Assembly (NCBI RefSeq): GCF_938045345.1 | Contig: NZ_CALIMS010000028.1 | Coordinates: forward strand, 1-20,546 | Direction: 5' to 3' | Source of the DNA: an uncultured Campylobacter sp. | GTDB lineage: Bacteria > Campylobacterota > Campylobacteria > Campylobacterales > Campylobacteraceae | Length of the DNA: 20,546 nucleotides | In this document: piece after piece, positions 6,484-13,794 of the stretch | How the letters are laid out: the number at the start of each line of letters is the position of its first letter | Numbering within the stretch: position 1 is the first letter of the stretch | Made by a program: the position numbers and the translations under genes | The notes under the pieces: generated by a model | Database searches by the model: none | Seen by the model: only the letters and a program-made list of their open reading frames with translations | Told to the model about the DNA's origin: nothing

Positions 6484-6505
6484 TTTTCCTTATTAAAAGG
6501 AAATA
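6484..6505. repeat. 22-bp palindromic element, copy 2 (upstream of the S10 promoter)
   Basis: Identical in all 22 positions to 6359-6380. It lies 24 bp upstream of the -35 box of the rpsJ promoter. A degraded relative, TTCTTTATTAAGGAAAAG, lies at 6602-6619 and contains the rpsJ Shine-Dalgarno site. Confidence 0.75.
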
Positions 6506-6529
6506 TTTCAATAAAATTTGGCTATTTTC

Positions 6530-6558
6530 TTGACAAAGCCGGAGCGCTTTTATATAAT
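6530..6558 (+). promoter_or_regulatory. Consensus sigma70 promoter of the S10-spc ribosomal operon
   Basis: TTGACA at 6530-6535 and TATAAT at 6553-6558 are both exact consensus, with the ideal 17-bp spacer. This is unusual in Campylobacter, where -35 boxes are generally poorly conserved, and fits the high expression required for ribosomal proteins. Transcription should begin near 6565, leaving a leader of about 57 nt. Confidence 0.85.
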
Positions 6559-6564
6559 GTATGT

Positions 6565-6608
6565 CTTTTGTTTGAAACAAAGGGTCGCGCGTTGCGACAA
6601 GTTCTTTA
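6565..6608 (+). promoter_or_regulatory. Structured 5' leader of the S10 operon
   Basis: Two adjacent hairpins fit the leader: TTTGTTT (6567-6573) with AAACAAA (6575-6581) around a single G, so in RNA with a slightly opened loop, and GTCGC (6584-6588) with GCGAC (6594-6598) around five bases. Ribosomal operon leaders are often targets of autogenous control, but no known protein-binding structure is recognised here. Confidence 0.35.
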
Positions 6609-6621
6609 TTAAGGAAAAGTG

Positions 6622-6933
6622 ATGCAAAAAATTAGGTTAAAACTCAAGGCTTATGACCATCGAGTTTTAGATCGCACAGTTTCGGCTATCGTTGAAGCCG
6701 TAAAAAGAACAGGTGCGGACGTCAGAGGTCCCGTGCCGATGCCTACGAAGATTAAACGCTACACCGTTTTAAGATCTCCGCACGTAAATAAAGACTCCAG
6801 AGAGCAGTTTGAGATGAAAATTCACGCTCGTATGCTAGACATCGTAGCGGCTACGCCAGATACGGTTGATTCGCTAACTAAGCTTGATTTGGCTCCGGAA
6901 GTCAACGTCGAAGTTCACGCGATGGGCAAATAA
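6622..6933 (+). CDS. rpsJ: 30S ribosomal protein S10 (uS10)
   Basis: Head protein of the 30S subunit and, as NusE, partner of NusB in antitermination. 103 residues, standard length, beginning MQKIRLKLKAYDHRVLD, with the conserved RGPVPMPTKI loop and HVNKDSREQFEMKIH. A GTG codon directly in front (6619) would extend it by one residue, but AAGGA at 6611-6615 is 6 nt from the ATG at 6622. First gene of the S10-spc operon, 11 nt before rplC. Confidence 0.98.
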   Translation: MQKIRLKLKAYDHRVLDRTVSAIVEAVKRTGADVRGPVPMPTKIKRYTVLRSPHVNKDSREQFEMKIHARMLDIVAATPDTVDSLTKLDLAPEVNVEVHAMGK

Positions 6934-6944
6934 GGGGTAAAACA

Positions 6945-7523
6945 ATGGAATATATTGTAGAAAAAATAGGTATGAGTAGGACGATCGACACGAGCAGCAC
7001 GCCCGTGACGCTTTTACGACTTATCAATACCAAAATTTGCGAAGTTTGCGATGAGAAAAAAGCTATCGTAGCCTACGCAGAGGGCAAAGCGTATAATAAA
7101 GCTATCGCTGGAATTCAAAAGAAATATAGCCTAAGCAAGGAATTTAATAAATTTGCGACTTTAAGTTTAGAAAATGCCGAGCTTGGCGATCAAAATTTAG
7201 ATGTTTTGAGCGAAGCCAAGATCGTCAAAGTAAGCTTTAAATCCAAGGGTAAAGGTTATCAGGGCGTTATTAAGCGCCATGGCTTTGCGGGCGGTCCTGC
7301 AGCGCACGGTAGCCGCTTTCACCGAAGACCAGGCTCGATCGGCAACTGCGAGTGGCCCGGTCGCGTTCAGCCTGGTATGAGGATGGCGGGACACACTGGA
7401 AACGAAACGATCACTGCCAAAAACGAAGTCGTGAGCTTCGACGCCGAGAACAAAATTTTAGTGCTTAAAGGCTCGGTTCCTGGATTTAACGGCGCAATGG
7501 GCAGAATAAGGATAGTAAAATGA
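6945..7523 (+). CDS. rplC: 50S ribosomal protein L3 (uL3)
   Basis: Early-assembly 50S protein binding the 3' part of 23S rRNA, with a loop reaching towards the peptidyl transferase centre. 192 residues, with the signature FKSKGKGYQGVIKRHGFAGG, then HGSRFHRRPGSIG and GRVQPGMRMAGH. The N-terminal domain is short and diverged, as is usual in Campylobacter. AAGGGG sits 7 nt before the ATG. Its TGA overlaps the rplD start (ATGA at 7520-7523), implying coupled translation. Confidence 0.98.
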   Translation: MEYIVEKIGMSRTIDTSSTPVTLLRLINTKICEVCDEKKAIVAYAEGKAYNKAIAGIQKKYSLSKEFNKFATLSLENAELGDQNLDVLSEAKIVKVSFKSKGKGYQGVIKRHGFAGGPAAHGSRFHRRPGSIGNCEWPGRVQPGMRMAGHTGNETITAKNEVVSFDAENKILVLKGSVPGFNGAMGRIRIVK

Positions 7524-8134
7524 GTAAAGTAAGCGTGCTTAACGAAAAACTAGAAAAAGCAAGCGAAATTGAAATTCCTGCGAAATTTTCGGAGGTCAAT
7601 TCGCACAATCTATATTTGTACGTCAAATCTTACCTTGCTTCGCTTCGTGCAAATACGGCTAACGCTAAAACTCGCGCCGAGGTTAGCGGCGGTGGCAAAA
7701 AACCATGGCGACAAAAGGGTCGCGGCGGCGCACGTGCGGGCTCAACCAGAACTAACGTCTGGGTAGGTGGCGCGGTCGCATTCGGTCCGACTAACGAGCG
7801 AAATTACGAGCAGAAGGTCAATAAAAAGCAAAAACGCCTTGCGCTGGAATTTGCTATCAATGAGAAAGCAAACGAGAGTAAAATTTTTATCTTCGATGAT
7901 TTGGAGCTAAAAAGCGGCAAAACTAAAGACGCGGCAAATTTTATTAAGAAATTAGGCGTTAGAGATGCGCTAATCGTTAAAAACGAGCTGGACGCGCAAA
8001 CTCTTTTGGCCTATAGAAATCTTAAGAATTGCTATGTCATCGATGTAAGCGAGGTCAATGCTTACCTAATCGCAGTTTACGGCTCAGTCGTATTCGAAAA
8101 AGCGGCATTTGAATCAATAGTGAAAGAGGACTAA
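7520..8134 (+). CDS. rplD: 50S ribosomal protein L4 (uL4)
   Basis: Binds 23S rRNA domain I and lines the exit tunnel with a long basic loop. 204 residues; the loop is seen at about residues 55-90 (GGGKKPWRQKGRGGARAGS then TRTNVWVGGAVAFGP), the region in which macrolide-resistance changes arise in other bacteria. In E. coli L4 represses its own operon through the S10 leader; whether that holds here cannot be read from the sequence. Overlaps rplC by 4 nt and is one base from rplW. Confidence 0.98.
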   Translation: MSKVSVLNEKLEKASEIEIPAKFSEVNSHNLYLYVKSYLASLRANTANAKTRAEVSGGGKKPWRQKGRGGARAGSTRTNVWVGGAVAFGPTNERNYEQKVNKKQKRLALEFAINEKANESKIFIFDDLELKSGKTKDAANFIKKLGVRDALIVKNELDAQTLLAYRNLKNCYVIDVSEVNAYLIAVYGSVVFEKAAFESIVKED

Positions 8135-8135
8135 A

Positions 8136-8417
8136 ATGGCAGATATAACAGATATCAAAACGATCCTTTATACGGAAAAGTCTCTCGGTCTTCAAGAAAA
8201 TGGCGTGGTCGTTATCCAAACTAGCCCGTCGGTTACGAAAAACGGACTAAAGAGCGTTTTAAAAAACTATTTCGGGATTACTCCGCTAAAGATAAATTCT
8301 TTAAGACAGGATGGCAAAGTAAAAAGATTTAAAGGCAGAACTGGCGCTAGAAACGATGTGAAAAAATTCTACGTCAAACTACCTGAAGGCGTAAGCCTAG
8401 AAAGCGTGGAGGCGTAA
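8136..8417 (+). CDS. rplW: 50S ribosomal protein L23 (uL23)
   Basis: Sits at the tunnel exit and is the docking site for trigger factor and signal recognition particle. 93 residues, beginning MADITDIKTILYTEKSLGLQENG, with the family's ITEK-like YTEKS motif and the rRNA-binding basic segment KVKRFKGRTGARNDVKKFYV. GAGG precedes the start. One base separates its stop from rplB. Confidence 0.97.
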   Translation: MADITDIKTILYTEKSLGLQENGVVVIQTSPSVTKNGLKSVLKNYFGITPLKINSLRQDGKVKRFKGRTGARNDVKKFYVKLPEGVSLESVEA

Positions 8418-8418
8418 A

Positions 8419-9249
8419 ATGGCAATTAAAACTTATAAACCGTATACTCCAAGTAGAAGATTTATGACCGGGCTTAGTAGTGAGGATATCACTGCAAAAG
8501 CTAGCGTTAGAGGCTTGCTTGTTAAAATTCCTGCCGCAGCCGGAAGAAACAACAACGGTCGCATTACCAGCCGCCATAAACAAGCTGGAGCTGCTAAACT
8601 TTATAGAATTATTGATTTTAAGCGAAATAAATTCGGCGTTGCTGGCAAGGTCGAGGCGATCGAATACGATCCGAATCGCAACTGCCGTATCGCGCTGATC
8701 TCATACGCAGACGGCGAGAAGCGCTATATCATTAAGCCTAACGATCTTAATGTGGGCGACGTAGTGGCTGCTGCCGAGGGTGGATTAGATATTAAACCGG
8801 GCAACGCGATGAAGATGAAAAATATCCCTGTGGGAACTATCCTGCACAATATCGAGTTAAAACCTGGCAAAGGTGCTCAAATGGCACGTAGCGCAGGAGG
8901 CTATGCTCAGCTTATGGGTAAAGAGGAAAAATACGTCATTCTACGTTTGCCTAGCGGTGAGATGAGAAGAGTGCTTGCAGAGTGCATGGCCAGTATCGGC
9001 GTAGTAGGTAACGAAGAGTGGGCAAACGTCGTCATCGGTAAAGCCGGACGTAATCGCCACAGAGGTATCCGTCCTCAAACCAGAGGTTCTGCGATGAATC
9101 CAGTCGATCACCCACACGGCGGTGGCGAGGGTAAGAAAAACTCTGGCCGCCATCCGGTAACTCCGTGGGGTAAACCGACGAAGGGCTATAAAACTCGCCA
9201 TAAAAAAGCGAGCGATAAGCTTATAATTTCAAGAAGGAAAGGAAAATAA
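8419..9249 (+). CDS. rplB: 50S ribosomal protein L2 (uL2)
   Basis: Primary 23S rRNA-binding protein required for subunit joining and peptidyl transferase activity. 276 residues, standard length. Recognised by the N-terminal KTYKPYTPSRRFMT, the oligonucleotide-binding fold region (GRITSRHKQAG, FKRNKFGVAGKVEAIEYDPN), and the highly conserved C-terminal MNPVDHPHGGGEGKK that holds the essential histidine. GGAGG lies within the end of rplW 8 nt before the ATG. Confidence 0.98.
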   Translation: MAIKTYKPYTPSRRFMTGLSSEDITAKASVRGLLVKIPAAAGRNNNGRITSRHKQAGAAKLYRIIDFKRNKFGVAGKVEAIEYDPNRNCRIALISYADGEKRYIIKPNDLNVGDVVAAAEGGLDIKPGNAMKMKNIPVGTILHNIELKPGKGAQMARSAGGYAQLMGKEEKYVILRLPSGEMRRVLAECMASIGVVGNEEWANVVIGKAGRNRHRGIRPQTRGSAMNPVDHPHGGGEGKKNSGRHPVTPWGKPTKGYKTRHKKASDKLIISRRKGK

Positions 9250-9251
9250 AA

Positions 9252-9533
9252 ATGGCTAGATCGCTAAAAAAAGGTCCTTTCGTAGATGATCACGTAATGA
9301 AAAAAGTCGTTGCGGCAAAGAAAGCCAGCGATAACAAACCGATCAAGACTTGGTCGAGACGAAGCACGATCGTGCCTGAGATGATCGGACTTACGTTTAA
9401 CGTTCATAACGGAAAGAATTTTATCCCGGTTTACGTCACCGAGCATCATATCGGTTATAAATTAGGCGAGTTCGCTCCTACGCGCACTTTCAAGGGCCAC
9501 AAAGGCTCCGTGCAGAAAAAGATCGGCAAGTAA
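9252..9533 (+). CDS. rpsS: 30S ribosomal protein S19 (uS19)
   Basis: Head protein of the 30S subunit that pairs with S13 near the A site. 93 residues, beginning MARSLKKGPFVDDHVMKKV, with the conserved IKTWSRRSTIVPEMIG and KLGEFAPTRTFKGHKG. Two bases after rplB; the AAGGAAAGGAAA tract before it supplies the ribosome site. Confidence 0.98.
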   Translation: MARSLKKGPFVDDHVMKKVVAAKKASDNKPIKTWSRRSTIVPEMIGLTFNVHNGKNFIPVYVTEHHIGYKLGEFAPTRTFKGHKGSVQKKIGK

Positions 9534-9542
9534 GGATAGAAT

Positions 9543-9875
9543 ATGAGTAAATCAACTATTAAATTTGTTCGCCTTTCGCCGACAAAAGCAAGACTTATCG
9601 CAAAACAAATTCAAGGCATGAATGCGGAATTTGCCCTTGCTACTTTGGAATTTACGCCTAGTCGCGGCGCGAAATATATCGCGACGGCGATTTCAAGCGC
9701 GGTCGCAAACGGCGGCTTTGAGCCTGAAGAGGTCGTAGTTACCAGCTGCCGAGTGGATGCAGGTCCGGTGCTTAAGAGATTTCGTCCGCGCGCCAGAGGT
9801 ACGGCTAGCCGTATCCGCAAGCCTACTTCGCACATTATCGTCGAAGTAGCAAAACCAAGTAAGAAGGAAGCGTAA
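9543..9875 (+). CDS. rplV: 50S ribosomal protein L22 (uL22)
   Basis: Contacts all 23S rRNA domains; its beta-hairpin lines the exit tunnel opposite L4. 110 residues: KFVRLSPTKARLIAKQI at the N-terminus and the tunnel hairpin with RFRPRARGTASRIRKPTSHI at about residues 80-99. AAGGA is 7 nt before the ATG. The stop codon abuts the rpsC start with no spacer. Confidence 0.98.
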   Translation: MSKSTIKFVRLSPTKARLIAKQIQGMNAEFALATLEFTPSRGAKYIATAISSAVANGGFEPEEVVVTSCRVDAGPVLKRFRPRARGTASRIRKPTSHIIVEVAKPSKKEA

Positions 9876-10571
9876 ATGGGACAGAAAGTAAATCCGATCG
9901 GTTTAAGATTAGGAATTAATCGAAATTGGGAGTCTAGATGGTTTCCTTCCAAAGCGACGCTCTCCGAGAGTATCGGCGAGGATTACAAGATCCGCAAATT
10001 TTTAAAAGCTAAGCTTTATTATGCGGGAATTAGCCAAATTCTTATCGAAAGAACGGCTAAGAAAATTCGCGTAACGATCGTAGCCGCAAGGCCGGGTATC
10101 ATCATCGGCAAAAAAGGCGGCGAGGTCGAAAGTTTAAGAAGCGAAGTCGTTAAGCTAGTCAATAAAGACATAGCCATTAATATCAAAGAGGAGCGCAAAG
10201 TAGGCTCGAACGCACTTTTGGCTGCGGAAAACGTAGCTATGCAGCTAGAGCGTCGCGTTGCATTCCGCCGCGCTATGAAAAAAGTCATCCAAGGCGCTCA
10301 AAAAGCAGGCGCAAAGGGAATTAAAATTTGCGTCGCAGGTCGCTTGGGCGGTGCGGAGATGGCTAGAACCGAATGGTATTTGGAGGGACGCGTTCCGCTT
10401 CATACTCTAAGGGCTAGGATCGATTACGGCTTTGCCGAAGCGCATACGACCTACGGTAATATCGGCATTAAGGTTTGGATCTTTAAGGGTGAAATTTTAC
10501 AAAAAGGCATCCAGGCTGAAAAAACCGATGATGCGCCTAAAAAAACACGCAGACCAAGAAGAGGTAAATAG
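9876..10571 (+). CDS. rpsC: 30S ribosomal protein S3 (uS3)
   Basis: Forms part of the mRNA entry tunnel and helicase activity with S4 and S5. 231 residues: MGQKVNPIGLRLG start, KH type 2 domain with GIIIGKKGGE at residues 74-83, and the C-terminal domain with GRLGGAEMARTEWYLEGRVPLHTLRA. The extreme C-terminus is a basic tail rich in K and R. Its start follows the rplV stop immediately, and the ribosome site lies inside rplV. Confidence 0.98.
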   Translation: MGQKVNPIGLRLGINRNWESRWFPSKATLSESIGEDYKIRKFLKAKLYYAGISQILIERTAKKIRVTIVAARPGIIIGKKGGEVESLRSEVVKLVNKDIAINIKEERKVGSNALLAAENVAMQLERRVAFRRAMKKVIQGAQKAGAKGIKICVAGRLGGAEMARTEWYLEGRVPLHTLRARIDYGFAEAHTTYGNIGIKVWIFKGEILQKGIQAEKTDDAPKKTRRPRRGK

Positions 10572-10573
10572 TT

Positions 10574-10999
10574 ATGTTGATGCCAAAAAGAACAAAATAC
10601 CGCAAGATGATGAAAGGTCGCAATCGCGGCTACGCGACGAGAGGAAATTCCTTGACGTTCGGCGATTTCGGTATCAAAGCGGTAGAGGCGGGTAGGGTAA
10701 ATTCTCGCCAGATCGAAGCGGCTCGTGTTGCGATGACGCGCTTCGTGAATCGTCAAGCTAAAATTTGGATTAAGGTATTCCCAGACAAACCGCTTACCAA
10801 AAAGCCTCTACAAACTCGTATGGGTAAAGGTAAGAGCGGCGTAGAAGAGTGGGTAATGAATATAAAACCGGGCAGGATCATTTTCGAGATGACCGGCGTT
10901 AGCGAAGAGGTTGCTAAAGAGGCGCTTATGCTTTCGATTCATAAACTACCTTTTAAAACGAAAATCGTAAGTAGGGAAAGCGAAAATGAAATATACTGA
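10574..10999 (+). CDS. rplP: 50S ribosomal protein L16 (uL16)
   Basis: Late-assembly 50S protein near the A-site tRNA elbow. 141 residues, starting MLMPKRTKYRKMMKGRNRG, with GRVNSRQIEAARVAMTR and the conserved MGKGKSGVEEWV near residues 82-93. The upstream AGAGG supports the first ATG at 10574 rather than that at 10580, and the MLMPKRTK start is the family form. Its last 14 nt overlap rpmC. Confidence 0.98.
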   Translation: MLMPKRTKYRKMMKGRNRGYATRGNSLTFGDFGIKAVEAGRVNSRQIEAARVAMTRFVNRQAKIWIKVFPDKPLTKKPLQTRMGKGKSGVEEWVMNIKPGRIIFEMTGVSEEVAKEALMLSIHKLPFKTKIVSRESENEIY

Positions 11000-11168
11000 T
11001 TTGAAAGATAAAGATTTAGCTGAGCTAAATTCTATGTTGAAACAAAGTAAGTTGCTTTTATTTACGGCTAGACAAAAGCTAAAAACTATGCAGCTAAGCA
11101 ATCCTAACGAGATTCGCGCTATCAAAAAAGATATCGCTAGAATCAACACCGCTATTAAAGCTAAATAA
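10986..11168 (+). CDS. rpmC: 50S ribosomal protein L29 (uL29)
   Basis: Small two-helix protein near the tunnel exit beside L23. 60 residues, MKYTDLKDKDLAELNSMLKQ to the KKDIARINTAIKAK end typical of the family. The start lies inside the end of rplP (14-nt overlap in another frame) with AGGGA upstream, so translation is probably coupled. Confidence 0.96.
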   Translation: MKYTDLKDKDLAELNSMLKQSKLLLFTARQKLKTMQLSNPNEIRAIKKDIARINTAIKAK

Positions 11169-11177
11169 GGATAGGTT

Positions 11178-11429
11178 ATGGCATTTAAAAGAGAAATTCA
11201 AGGCGTAGTCGTAAAGAAGGCGGGCGATAAAACAGCTACTGTTTTGGTAGAGCGAAGGGTTATGCACCCTAGATATAGAAAGATCGTAAAAAGATTTAAA
11301 AAATATCTAATCCACGATGAAAACAACGTAGTAAAGATCGGCGACACCATATCTGCGATCGAGTGCAGACCGCTAAGCGCTAGAAAATCGTTTCGCTTAA
11401 AAGTGGTTTTGAAAACAGGAGTTGAATAA
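11178..11429 (+). CDS. rpsQ: 30S ribosomal protein S17 (uS17)
   Basis: Primary 16S rRNA-binding protein with an OB fold, in the 5' domain of the 30S subunit. 83 residues: GVVVKKAGDKTATVLVERR, then HPRYRKIVKRFKKYLIHDE and GDTISAIECRPLSARKSFRL. TAAGGA precedes the start. Its stop overlaps the rplN start by one base (TAATG). Confidence 0.97.
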   Translation: MAFKREIQGVVVKKAGDKTATVLVERRVMHPRYRKIVKRFKKYLIHDENNVVKIGDTISAIECRPLSARKSFRLKVVLKTGVE

Positions 11430-11797
11430 TGATACAGAGTTTTACCAGACTTGCGGTGGCTGATAATAGCGGCGCAAAAGAACTTATGTGTATTAAAGTT
11501 TTGGGCGGCAGCAAAAGAAGATACGCTACAATCGGCGATATCATCGTTTGCTCTGTAAAAAAAGCGCTCCCTAACGGCAAGATTAAGCGCGGTCAAGTAG
11601 TAAAAGCCGTAGTCGTTCGTACGACTAAAGAGTTGCACAGAGGCAACGGCTCACTAATTAGATTCGATGAGAACGCAGCCGTTATTTTGGATTCAAAAAA
11701 AGAGCCGATCGGCACTCGTATTTTCGGTCCTATCGGTAGAGAGGTCAGATACGGCGGTTTTATGAAGATCGTTTCGCTGGCTCCGGAGGTTTTATAA
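11429..11797 (+). CDS. rplN: 50S ribosomal protein L14 (uL14)
   Basis: Interface protein contacting 16S helix 14 in the intersubunit bridge; in other bacteria it is also the binding site of the silencing factor RsfS. 122 residues, MIQSFTRLAVADNSGAKELMCI start, AVVVRTTKE and the signature RFDENAAVILD, ending in KIVSLAPEVL. AGGAG lies inside rpsQ, and the stop overlaps the rplX start. Confidence 0.98.
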   Translation: MIQSFTRLAVADNSGAKELMCIKVLGGSKRRYATIGDIIVCSVKKALPNGKIKRGQVVKAVVVRTTKELHRGNGSLIRFDENAAVILDSKKEPIGTRIFGPIGREVRYGGFMKIVSLAPEVL

Positions 11798-12030
11798 TGG
11801 CAGTAAAATTTAAGATTAAAAAGGGCGATCAAGTAAAGATCATCGCAGGTGACGATAAGGGCAAAACAGGCACCGTTAAGGCTGTGTTTCCTAAAAAAGC
11901 TCAAGTTATCGTCGAGGGTTGTAAAATGGCTAAAAAGGCTATCAAACCAACCGAGCAAAATCCACAAGGCGGCTTTACGAGCAAAGAGATGCCGATGGAT
12001 ATTTCAAACGTTGCGTTGGTAGAGGGTTGA
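11797..12030 (+). CDS. rplX: 50S ribosomal protein L24 (uL24)
   Basis: Assembly initiator protein of the 50S subunit, near the tunnel exit. 77 residues, short but normal for Campylobacter. KOW motif at about residues 8-34 (KKGDQVKIIAGDDKGKTGTV), followed by NPQGGFTSKEMPMDISNVAL. GGAGG in the end of rplN serves as ribosome site. Confidence 0.97.
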   Translation: MAVKFKIKKGDQVKIIAGDDKGKTGTVKAVFPKKAQVIVEGCKMAKKAIKPTEQNPQGGFTSKEMPMDISNVALVEG

Positions 12031-12032
12031 TT

Positions 12033-12578
12033 ATGAGCAGACTAAAAGATAAATACGCTAATTCCATCAGAGCTGCTTTGCAGAAAGAATTTGATATAAA
12101 AAATCCTATGCTTATCCCGGCGCTTGAAAAGATCGTTATCAGCGTAGGAACTGGGGAATCAAGCAAAGATCAAAAGGTGCTTCAAAATATGGCCGACACT
12201 ATCTCGCTGATCGCAGGCCAAAAAGCGCTTATCGTCAATGCAAAAAAATCGGTCGCAGGCTTTAAAGTTCGCGAAGGTTTTCCGGTGGGCATAATGGTTA
12301 CGTTACGAAAAGAGCAGATGTTTGCCTTCCTAGACAAACTAATCTCTATCGCGCTTCCTAGGGTTAAGGATTTCCGAGGGCTACCTAGAGCGGGCTTTGA
12401 CGGGCGCGGCAATTACAACTTCGGCTTGCAAGAGCAGCTGATGTTCCCTGAGGTCGAATACGATCAAATTTTAAGAACTCACGGTATGAATATAACCGTC
12501 GTAACGACTACAAATAACGATAAAGAGGCATTTAAATTGCTAGAGTTATTCGGCATGCCTTTTGCAAAAGGAAAATGA
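12033..12578 (+). CDS. rplE: 50S ribosomal protein L5 (uL5)
   Basis: Binds 5S rRNA and contacts P-site tRNA in the central protuberance. 181 residues. Family stretches: NPMLIPALEKIVISVGTGE, KSVAGFKVREGFPVG, LPRVKDFRGLP and NYNFGLQEQLMFPEV. The frame is open back to a TTG at 12027 that overlaps the rplX stop, but the ATG at 12033 is chosen because AGAGGG (12021-12026) is 6 nt before it. Confidence 0.98.
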   Translation: MSRLKDKYANSIRAALQKEFDIKNPMLIPALEKIVISVGTGESSKDQKVLQNMADTISLIAGQKALIVNAKKSVAGFKVREGFPVGIMVTLRKEQMFAFLDKLISIALPRVKDFRGLPRAGFDGRGNYNFGLQEQLMFPEVEYDQILRTHGMNITVVTTTNNDKEAFKLLELFGMPFAKGK

Positions 12579-12579
12579 T

Positions 12580-12765
12580 ATGGCAAAAAAATCAATGGTA
12601 GCCAAGGCGAAACGCCCCGCTAAATTTAGCACTCGCGCATATACCAGATGTCAAATTTGCGGTCGTCCGCACTCCGTTTATAAGGATTTTGGAATTTGTC
12701 GCGTTTGCCTTCGCAAGATGGCAAACGAGGGCTTGATCCCGGGTCTAAAAAAAGCAAGCTGGTAA
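12580..12765 (+). CDS. rpsN: 30S ribosomal protein S14, zinc-binding type (uS14)
   Basis: Head protein of the 30S subunit. 61 residues, the short zinc form, with two CxxC knuckles: C24/C27 (RCQICGR) and C40/C43 (ICRVCLR). The start at 12580 is chosen for MAKKSMVAKAKRPAKF and for AAGGA at 12568-12572, 7 nt upstream; an in-frame ATG at 12562 lies inside rplE and has no site. Only one nucleotide separates it from the rplE stop. Confidence 0.97.
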   Translation: MAKKSMVAKAKRPAKFSTRAYTRCQICGRPHSVYKDFGICRVCLRKMANEGLIPGLKKASW

Positions 12766-12774
12766 GGAGAAGAG

Positions 12775-13170
12775 ATGATTAACGATCTTATTTCAGATGG
12801 ACTAACTCGCATCAGAAATGCTGCGATGCGAAGGCTAGATACGACTAAGCTTTTTCACTCAAACGTCGTTGAGGCTATGCTTAAAATTTTAGCCGAGAAG
12901 GGCTATATCGAGAGCTACAACGTAGTAGAGGAAAACAATAAAAAGATCATCAACGTAGTGCTTAAATACGACGAAAAGGGCAGGAGCGTGATAAACGAAG
13001 TTAAAAGAATTTCGACTCCGGGTCGCCGCGTATATCAAGGCAAAGACGAGATTAAGCGCTTCAAAAACGGCTACGGAACCGTCGTCGTTAGCACAAGCAA
13101 AGGTGTTATGAGTGGTATCGACGCGCACAAAGCGGGCGTCGGCGGCGAAGTACTTTGCACGATCTGGTAA
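12775..13170 (+). CDS. rpsH: 30S ribosomal protein S8 (uS8)
   Basis: Central-domain 16S rRNA-binding protein and, in E. coli, the translational repressor of the spc operon. 131 residues: MINDLISDGLTRIRNA start, KRISTPGRRVYQGKDEI, and the signature GTVVVSTSKGVMSG near the C-terminus, ending GGEVLCTIW. TAAGGAG lies 7 nt upstream. The following 77-nt gap with a hairpin is the largest in the operon. Confidence 0.98.
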   Translation: MINDLISDGLTRIRNAAMRRLDTTKLFHSNVVEAMLKILAEKGYIESYNVVEENNKKIINVVLKYDEKGRSVINEVKRISTPGRRVYQGKDEIKRFKNGYGTVVVSTSKGVMSGIDAHKAGVGGEVLCTIW

Positions 13171-13176
13171 GAAGTT

Positions 13177-13218
13177 TCTACTTTTTATGGCATTGTGGTA
13201 TCCATTCGTAAAAGTAGA
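13177..13218 (+). promoter_or_regulatory. Hairpin in the rpsH-rplF intergenic gap
   Basis: TCTACTTTT (13177-13185) is the exact reverse complement of AAAAGTAGA (13210-13218). Inside, ATGG (13187-13190) can pair with CCAT (13202-13205). The structure is 22 nt upstream of the rplF ribosome site (AAGGA). There is no T-run after it, so it is not a typical terminator; it could be an attenuator, RNA-processing site or protein-binding site. Confidence 0.5.
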
Positions 13219-13247
13219 CATACCCTAGACAAATAAAAAGGAAAATT

Positions 13248-13784
13248 ATGTCAAGAATTGGTAAAAAACCGATCTCTATCCCGAGCGGAGTTGAGGTCAA
13301 GATTGACGGCTCGTCGTTAAAATTTAAAAAATCAAATAACGAAAAAGAGCTTGATTTAAAAGGTCATGTCGATGTAAAAATCGAAGACGGAAAGATAGAA
13401 TTCTCACCTAAGGGTGAGGATAGGCAGAGCAGGGCGTATTGGGGAACATACCGCGCTTTAGCCAACAATATCGTCCTTGGTCTTACCGAGGGCTTTTCAA
13501 AACAGCTTGAAATCAACGGCGTCGGCTATAGAGCCGCGATGAAGGGCAAGGTACTTGAGCTAAATTTGGGCTTTTCGCATCCGATAAATTTTGAATCTCC
13601 AAAAGGAATCGAAATTTCCGTAGATAAAAACGTCGTAACCATCAAAGGCGACGACAAGCAGCAAGTAGGTCAAGTAGCAGCCGAGATCAGAGGATTCAGA
13701 CCGCCTGAGCCGTATAAGGGTAAAGGCATCAAATATCTTGAAGAGCATATCATCCGCAAAGCCGGAAAAACAGCTAAGAAATAA
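13248..13784 (+). CDS. rplF: 50S ribosomal protein L6 (uL6)
   Basis: Two-domain 50S protein near the sarcin-ricin loop and L7/L12 stalk base. 178 residues: MSRIGKKPISIPSGVEVKI start, GVGYRAAMKGKVLELNLGFSHP, and the C-terminal signature PEPYKGKGIKYLEE. AAGGA is 6 nt before the ATG. It reopens the operon after the 77-nt hairpin-containing gap. Confidence 0.98.
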   Translation: MSRIGKKPISIPSGVEVKIDGSSLKFKKSNNEKELDLKGHVDVKIEDGKIEFSPKGEDRQSRAYWGTYRALANNIVLGLTEGFSKQLEINGVGYRAAMKGKVLELNLGFSHPINFESPKGIEISVDKNVVTIKGDDKQQVGQVAAEIRGFRPPEPYKGKGIKYLEEHIIRKAGKTAKK

Positions 13785-13794
13785 GGGTTGAGAA

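Noticed and set aside
11198..11638. 146-codon minus-strand frame opposite rpsQ and rplN
   Set aside because: Shadow of two certain ribosomal protein genes; its hydrophobic look comes from the complement of lysine and aspartate codons.
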